DNA of 64,000 nt from Lachnospiraceae bacterium (lineage in GTDB: Bacteria > Bacillota > Clostridia > Lachnospirales > Lachnospiraceae), in assembly GCA_017622845.1 (NCBI GenBank), contig JAGAQJ010000069.1, forward strand, positions 1 to 64,000. The letters are read 5' to 3'. Positions 59,969 to 64,000 of this stretch are shown piece by piece. The notes under the pieces are model-generated. The model saw only the letters and a program-made list of their open reading frames with translations. It ran no database searches and was not told where the DNA came from. Positions within the stretch are counted from its first letter, which is position 1, and each line of letters starts with the position of its first letter. Position numbers and translations under genes: made by a program.

Positions 59969-61564
59969 GTGAGTAATATTGCAGAGGAAATTAATAAGAG
60001 GAGAACTTTTGCCATTATATCGCATCCCGATGCTGGTAAGACGACCCTGACTGAGAAATTTTTGCTATATGGAGGAGCCATCAATCTTGCCGGAAGCGTA
60101 AAGGGCAAGGCAACTGCAAGGCATGCGGTTTCTGACTGGATGGAGATAGAAAAGGAGAGAGGTATCTCTGTTACGTCCTCCGTTCTGCAGTTCAACTATG
60201 ACGGTTACTGTATCAATATCCTTGATACGCCGGGACATCAGGATTTCTCGGAGGATACTTATCGAACATTGATGGCGGCGGATTCGGCAGTTATGGTAAT
60301 AGATGCGTCAAAGGGTGTTGAGGCACAGACAAGAAAGCTTTTCAAGGTCTGCGGCATGAGAGGAATCCCCATTTTTACCTTTATCAACAAGATGGACAGA
60401 GATGCCAATGATACCTTTGAGCTCCTTGATGAGATTGAGAAAGAGCTTGGAATTGCCACTTGTCCGGTCAACTGGCCGATTGGTTCAGGAAAGCGTTTTA
60501 AGGGAGTATATGACAGACATGATAACCATGTGCTGACTTTTTCCGATACGCAGAAGGGCACCAGAGAAGGAGAGACAACAGTAATACCAATGGACGACGA
60601 GGCGCAATTGCTTTCCAATATCGGTGAGGAAGCGCTTTCTGTTCTTCGCGATGAGATTGAGCTTCTTGACGGTGCGAGTGCAGAGTTTGACATTGAGGAG
60701 GTAAGAAAAGGAAAGCTTACTCCTGTATTTTTTGGCTCGGCGCTTACGAATTTCGGTGTGGAGGTATTTTTGCAGAACTTCCTGAAAATGGCGACAACGC
60801 CGCTTCCGAGAATCTCCCAGGGCGAAAGCATCGACCCTGTAAATAATGGTTTTTCAGCTTTTGTGTTTAAAATACAGGCGAATATGAACAAGGCACACCG
60901 CGACCGGGTAGCCTTTATGCGAATCTGCTCAGGCAAATTCGATGCAAGCCAGGAGGTGAAGCATGTTCAGGGCGGCAAGGTGATGAGGCTTTCACAGCCG
61001 CAGCAGATTATGGCGGATGAGAGAAAAATTTTAAGCGAGGCATATGCAGGTGACATTATCGGCGTATTTGATCCAGGCATTTTCTCCATCGGCGACACGG
61101 TATGTGCACCTAAGGACAATATCTGCTATGAAGGCATACCCACCTTTGCACCGGAGCATTTTGCAAGAGTACGTCAGATTGACACGATGAAACGAAAGCA
61201 GTTTATCAAGGGCGTCAATCAGATTGCACAGGAGGGTGCGATTCAGATTTTTCAGGAATTTAATACCGGTATGGAGGAAATCATTGTAGGCGTTGTCGGC
61301 GTGCTGCAGTTTGATGTCTTAAAATACCGTCTGGAAAATGAGTATAATGTTGAAATTAAGCTTGAGCCGCTTCCGTATGAGTATATCCGATGGATAGAGA
61401 ACAAGGACGAGATTGATTTGAACAAGCTTTCAGGAACCTCCGATATGAAGAAAATACAAGACCTCAAGGGAAATCCGCTGCTTCTGTTTATCAATCAGTG
61501 GAGCATTGGCATGACAATCGACAGAAACAAAGGTCTTGTGCTTTCGGAGTTCGGCAGGAATTAG
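59969..61564 (+). CDS. prfC: Peptide chain release factor 3
   Basis: A 531-residue translational GTPase. G1 ISHPDAGKTTLTE, G2 ERGISVTSS, G3 DTPGHQDFSEDTYRT and G4 INKMDRDA identify RF3 rather than EF-G. It recycles RF1/RF2 after peptide release. The start is GTG at 59969 after a CGGAGG site; an ATG at 59924 is in frame but has no site. Confidence 0.96.
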   Translation: MSNIAEEINKRRTFAIISHPDAGKTTLTEKFLLYGGAINLAGSVKGKATARHAVSDWMEIEKERGISVTSSVLQFNYDGYCINILDTPGHQDFSEDTYRTLMAADSAVMVIDASKGVEAQTRKLFKVCGMRGIPIFTFINKMDRDANDTFELLDEIEKELGIATCPVNWPIGSGKRFKGVYDRHDNHVLTFSDTQKGTREGETTVIPMDDEAQLLSNIGEEALSVLRDEIELLDGASAEFDIEEVRKGKLTPVFFGSALTNFGVEVFLQNFLKMATTPLPRISQGESIDPVNNGFSAFVFKIQANMNKAHRDRVAFMRICSGKFDASQEVKHVQGGKVMRLSQPQQIMADERKILSEAYAGDIIGVFDPGIFSIGDTVCAPKDNICYEGIPTFAPEHFARVRQIDTMKRKQFIKGVNQIAQEGAIQIFQEFNTGMEEIIVGVVGVLQFDVLKYRLENEYNVEIKLEPLPYEYIRWIENKDEIDLNKLSGTSDMKKIQDLKGNPLLLFINQWSIGMTIDRNKGLVLSEFGRN

Positions 61565-61576
61565 TATGAAATAAAT

Positions 61577-62818
61577 ATGGAGTATAAATGGCAGTTGATG
61601 AGAAAAAAAGCAGCATTAGGGATAATTCTGCTGTGCGGCGCGGCAATGCTGGCACAGGGCTGCTCCGATATGGAGGAGTTCCGGAATTATATACAGGAGG
61701 AAACGCACACATATGAGCCGGAGATGCCAAAGCTTGAGGAGACAAGTACGGAGCCTCTGACGCAGGGACAGCAGGAGGAAGAGGAGGGACAGCACAGTGG
61801 GGAGGTATCTGCGCTTTATTATGCATATCATTGCCTTGATGAAGAAAAGCAGAAGCTTTACCTTGAAATGCTTGATGCAATGACCGGCATGGAGAGCGAT
61901 GTGCGCCTTTCAACTGTGGACAAGTCGGTTCTGGAGCAGGTATTTTCCTGTGTGATGAATGATCATCCGGAGCTGTTTTACGTGGAAGGATATCAATATA
62001 CGGAGTATACCTTTGGCAGTACAACAACAAGTATTACTTTTAGCGGGACTTACTCTATGACAAAGGAACAAGTGCAGCAGACAGGCGCATTGATTGATCA
62101 GAAAATCGAGGAATGCTTTCGCCAGATGCCGGAGGAAGAGGATGAGTACGGCACAGTGAAGTATTTATACGAGTGGCTGATCAACCAAACGGAGTATGAC
62201 AAGAATGTGGAGAATAATCAAAATATCTGCTCTGTATTTCTGCAGGGAAGGAGTGTGTGTCAGGGCTATGCCAAGGCAATGCAGTATATGCTTCAAAGGG
62301 CGCAGATACAATGCCTGGTTGTCACAGGCTTTACAAACGGCGAGCGGCATGGCTGGAATCTGGTACGTGTAAATGGGGCGTATTACTATCTTGATCCGAC
62401 ATGGGGAGATGCTTCTTATGCCTCCGGTACGGCAGACGGAGCGGCAGAAGGCTTTTTCCCGTCAATTAATTATGATTATTTTCTGGTGACGACAGACGAG
62501 CTGACAAGGACACATTCCTTTGAGATGGTCGTAGAGCTTCCGCAGTGTACTGAAATCAAAGATAATTATTTCGTGCGCGAGGGCTTGTATTTTGAAAGCT
62601 ATGATGAAGACCGTCTTGCGCTTATTTTTGGCAGTGAGGCAGCGCATGCGGCAGGGTACGTGACATTAAAGTGCAGCAGCAGCGAGTGTTATGCCCGGAT
62701 GGTGCAAAATCTGATAGAAGAACAGAAGATATTTCAGTACATAACCAGGCAAGGCTCCAGTATCGCGTACACTTCCAATGAAAAGCAGCGCACAATCAGC
62801 TTTTGGAATATATATTAG
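61577..62818 (+). CDS. Transglutaminase-like lipoprotein
   Basis: A protein of about 413 residues. A lipoprotein signal (LCGAAMLAQGCSD, lipidated Cys) precedes an acidic, Glu-rich linker and a transglutaminase-like protease domain: Cys in GRSVCQGYAKAMQYM, His in ERHGWNLVRVNG and Asp in YYYLDPTWGD. It is expected on the outer face of the membrane. An ATG at 61598 (MRKKAALGI) is an equally plausible start. It follows prfC by 12 bp. Substrate unknown. Confidence 0.85.
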   Translation: MEYKWQLMRKKAALGIILLCGAAMLAQGCSDMEEFRNYIQEETHTYEPEMPKLEETSTEPLTQGQQEEEEGQHSGEVSALYYAYHCLDEEKQKLYLEMLDAMTGMESDVRLSTVDKSVLEQVFSCVMNDHPELFYVEGYQYTEYTFGSTTTSITFSGTYSMTKEQVQQTGALIDQKIEECFRQMPEEEDEYGTVKYLYEWLINQTEYDKNVENNQNICSVFLQGRSVCQGYAKAMQYMLQRAQIQCLVVTGFTNGERHGWNLVRVNGAYYYLDPTWGDASYASGTADGAAEGFFPSINYDYFLVTTDELTRTHSFEMVVELPQCTEIKDNYFVREGLYFESYDEDRLALIFGSEAAHAAGYVTLKCSSSECYARMVQNLIEEQKIFQYITRQGSSIAYTSNEKQRTISFWNIY

Positions 62819-62868
62819 TTTCTTTGGAAAAATATAAATGGAAACAGCAATACGCCAAACTTTATGCT

Positions 62869-62896
62869 TTGCAAAGCTTAAGTGTTTTGATATAAT
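62869..62896 (+). promoter_or_regulatory. Promoter of the asp23-nusB-xseA operon
   Basis: TTGCAA (62869-62874) and a perfect TATAAT (62891-62896), 16-bp spacing. Confidence 0.6.
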
Positions 62897-62966
62897 GGAA
62901 AAAAGTGCAACTATGAAGGAACTCAGTAGTTGCGAAGATTATCAGGAACATACAGGAGGTTAAGCC

Positions 62967-63350
62967 ATGGAAAAGGAAATGGAAAAAGGCAGCTACATGA
63001 TTGATAACGAAGAATTTGGTACAGTAAAGATTGCAAATGATGTTGTAGCCATGATTGCGGGACTTGCAGCAACCGAGGTAGAGGGCGTAAGCGCTATGGT
63101 CGGAAATATTCCCAATGAGCTGATGGGCAAGGTTGGCATGAAGAAGCAGACAAAGGGCGTTAAGATTGACATTCTTGACGGCAATGTATCCGTAGAGCTT
63201 GCAGTTACGTTAGAATACGGCTTCAACATTCCGACCACCTGCAATAAGGTACAGGAGAAGGTAAAGAACGCGATTGAGACAATGACAGGCTTTACGGTTT
63301 CTGATGTCAATATCAGAATTGTAGGCATTCAAATGGCAGAAAGCAAATAA
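62967..63350 (+). CDS. Asp23/Gls24 family envelope stress protein
   Basis: A 127-residue Asp23 protein: GTVKIANDVVAMIAGLAATE, VEGVSAMVGN and the C-terminal VSDVNIRIVGIQM. Its place before nusB is the YqhY position of Firmicutes, where a link to acetyl-CoA carboxylase control has been proposed for the Bacillus protein. RBS AGGAGG. Confidence 0.92.
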   Translation: MEKEMEKGSYMIDNEEFGTVKIANDVVAMIAGLAATEVEGVSAMVGNIPNELMGKVGMKKQTKGVKIDILDGNVSVELAVTLEYGFNIPTTCNKVQEKVKNAIETMTGFTVSDVNIRIVGIQMAESK

Positions 63351-63370
63351 ACAAATTAAGGAAAAGACAA

Positions 63371-63778
63371 ATGAGCAGACGAGAGCTTAGAGAACAGATA
63401 TTCAAATTCATATTCAGGATTGAATTTAATGAGAAGGAAGAAATGCCGGAACAGGAGCAGCTTTTCTTTGAAAGCTTCGAGATGGAAGAGCAGCAGATTA
63501 AGGACGAGGACGCAGAATATATTTCAGCCAAAAGCAATAAGATTATAGAAAAAATCGATGAGATTGACGAGATGATTAACAAGCAGGCAAAGGGCTGGAC
63601 TACGCAGAGAATGGGAAAAGTAGACCTTACGATTCTCAGGCTTGCAGTGTATGAAATCGTCTTTGATGAGGATGTGCCTACAGGCGTTGCAATCAATGAG
63701 GCAGTCGAGCTTGCCAAGAGATTCGGTCAGGAGGAGTCTTCAGGCTTTGTCAATGGAGTGCTTGCAAAGTTTGCATAG
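63371..63778 (+). CDS. nusB: Transcription antitermination factor NusB
   Basis: A 135-residue all-helical NusB: SRRELREQIFKFIFRIEFNE at the N-terminus, LTILRLAVYEIVFDEDVPTG, VAINEAVELAKRFGQEESSG and FVNGVLAKFA. It acts with NusE on boxA of rRNA operons. It is 20 bp downstream of the asp23 gene. Confidence 0.96.
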   Translation: MSRRELREQIFKFIFRIEFNEKEEMPEQEQLFFESFEMEEQQIKDEDAEYISAKSNKIIEKIDEIDEMINKQAKGWTTQRMGKVDLTILRLAVYEIVFDEDVPTGVAINEAVELAKRFGQEESSGFVNGVLAKFA

Positions 63779-63815
63779 AAGCCCTCCCCATAGATAAAGA
63801 TATGGAGGCATCGTT

Positions 63816-64000
63816 GTGAAGCAGAACGTGTATACAGTTGCTCAGGTTAACTCTTATATTAAGAACATGTTTACGCAGGATTATATGCTGCGCTCGATTT
63901 TTGTGAAAGGAGAGATAAGCAACTGCAAATATCATTCATCTGGTCATATTTATTTTACATTAAAGGACGAAAAAGGAATCATAGCCTGCGTAATGTTTGC
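63816..64000 (+). CDS. xseA: Exodeoxyribonuclease VII large subunit (5' part, cut by window end)
   Basis: GTG start after GGAGG; the first 61 residues read [20 protein letters not shown] then [10 protein letters not shown]-type sequence ([20 protein letters not shown]), the N-terminal OB-fold of XseA. The gene continues past the right edge. Confidence 0.93.
   Translation, partial: MKQNVYTVAQVNSYIKNMFTQDYMLRSIFVKGEISNCKYHSSGHIYFTLKDEKGIIACVMF

Overview
The window reads as chromosome of a low-to-moderate GC, endospore-forming anaerobic Clostridia, most likely a gut Lachnospiraceae. The grounds are the spoIIIA sporulation operon, a CIRCE-controlled groESL pair, a glycyl-radical cofactor protein beside a Crp/Fnr regulator, and the Firmicutes order rimP-nusA-ylxR-ylxQ-infB-rbfA-nrnA-truB-ribF-rpsO-pnp. 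The family assignment is inferred from protein and gene-order resemblance; no search was run.

Layout. 0-12 kb: housekeeping and stress genes (ABC-F factor, PHP-HAD fusion, degenerate GGDEF protein, groESL, Crp/Fnr regulator with a GrcA-like protein, YgjP-like metalloprotein, hypoxanthine-DNA glycosylase, Fur-family regulator, NUDIX, PlsC-like acyltransferase). 12-20 kb: a signalling region with a secreted SH3/cysteine-amidase-like protein, a PD-(D/E)XK-like protein, an MCP, a small ribbon-helix-helix protein and a complete agr-type peptide quorum-sensing locus. That locus has a LytTR response regulator, a 48-residue AgrD on the minus strand, AgrB, and a divergent AgrC-like kinase; two related XRE regulators bracket the block. 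20-36 kb: accessory genes (PadR/DUF2812 pair, AAA-like/PD-(D/E)XK protein, three GNATs, SMC-like ATPase, DUF1848, PAS protein, HD-methyltransferase fusion, HEAT-like protein, membrane proteins) giving way to Bcp, an SpoU methyltransferase, acylphosphatase and a C_GCAxxG-GGDEF-EAL fusion. 36-40 kb: tRNA-Glu and citrate synthase between two copies of a long palindromic repeat. 39.7-53 kb: the transcription/translation supercluster. 53-58.3 kb: spoIIIAA-AH. 58.3-64 kb: deoB, prfC, a transglutaminase-like lipoprotein, an Asp23 protein, nusB and the start of xseA.

The two most notable things are the rearranged agr locus, whose agrD is easily missed, and a family of non-coding palindromic elements ending in GTAACAGTTCAGCC. 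Two of these (187 bp and 52 bp) are flanked by perfect 8-bp direct repeats, the mark of transposition, so they look like MITEs. Longer copies sit immediately upstream of the tRNA-Glu and rimP promoters, and one is cut by the left edge of the window. Further points are a GTAAC-N4-GTTAC operator at about -41.5 of a predicted start site ahead of the glycyl-radical gene, and three uncommon domain fusions (PHP-HAD, HD-methyltransferase, C_GCAxxG-GGDEF-EAL).
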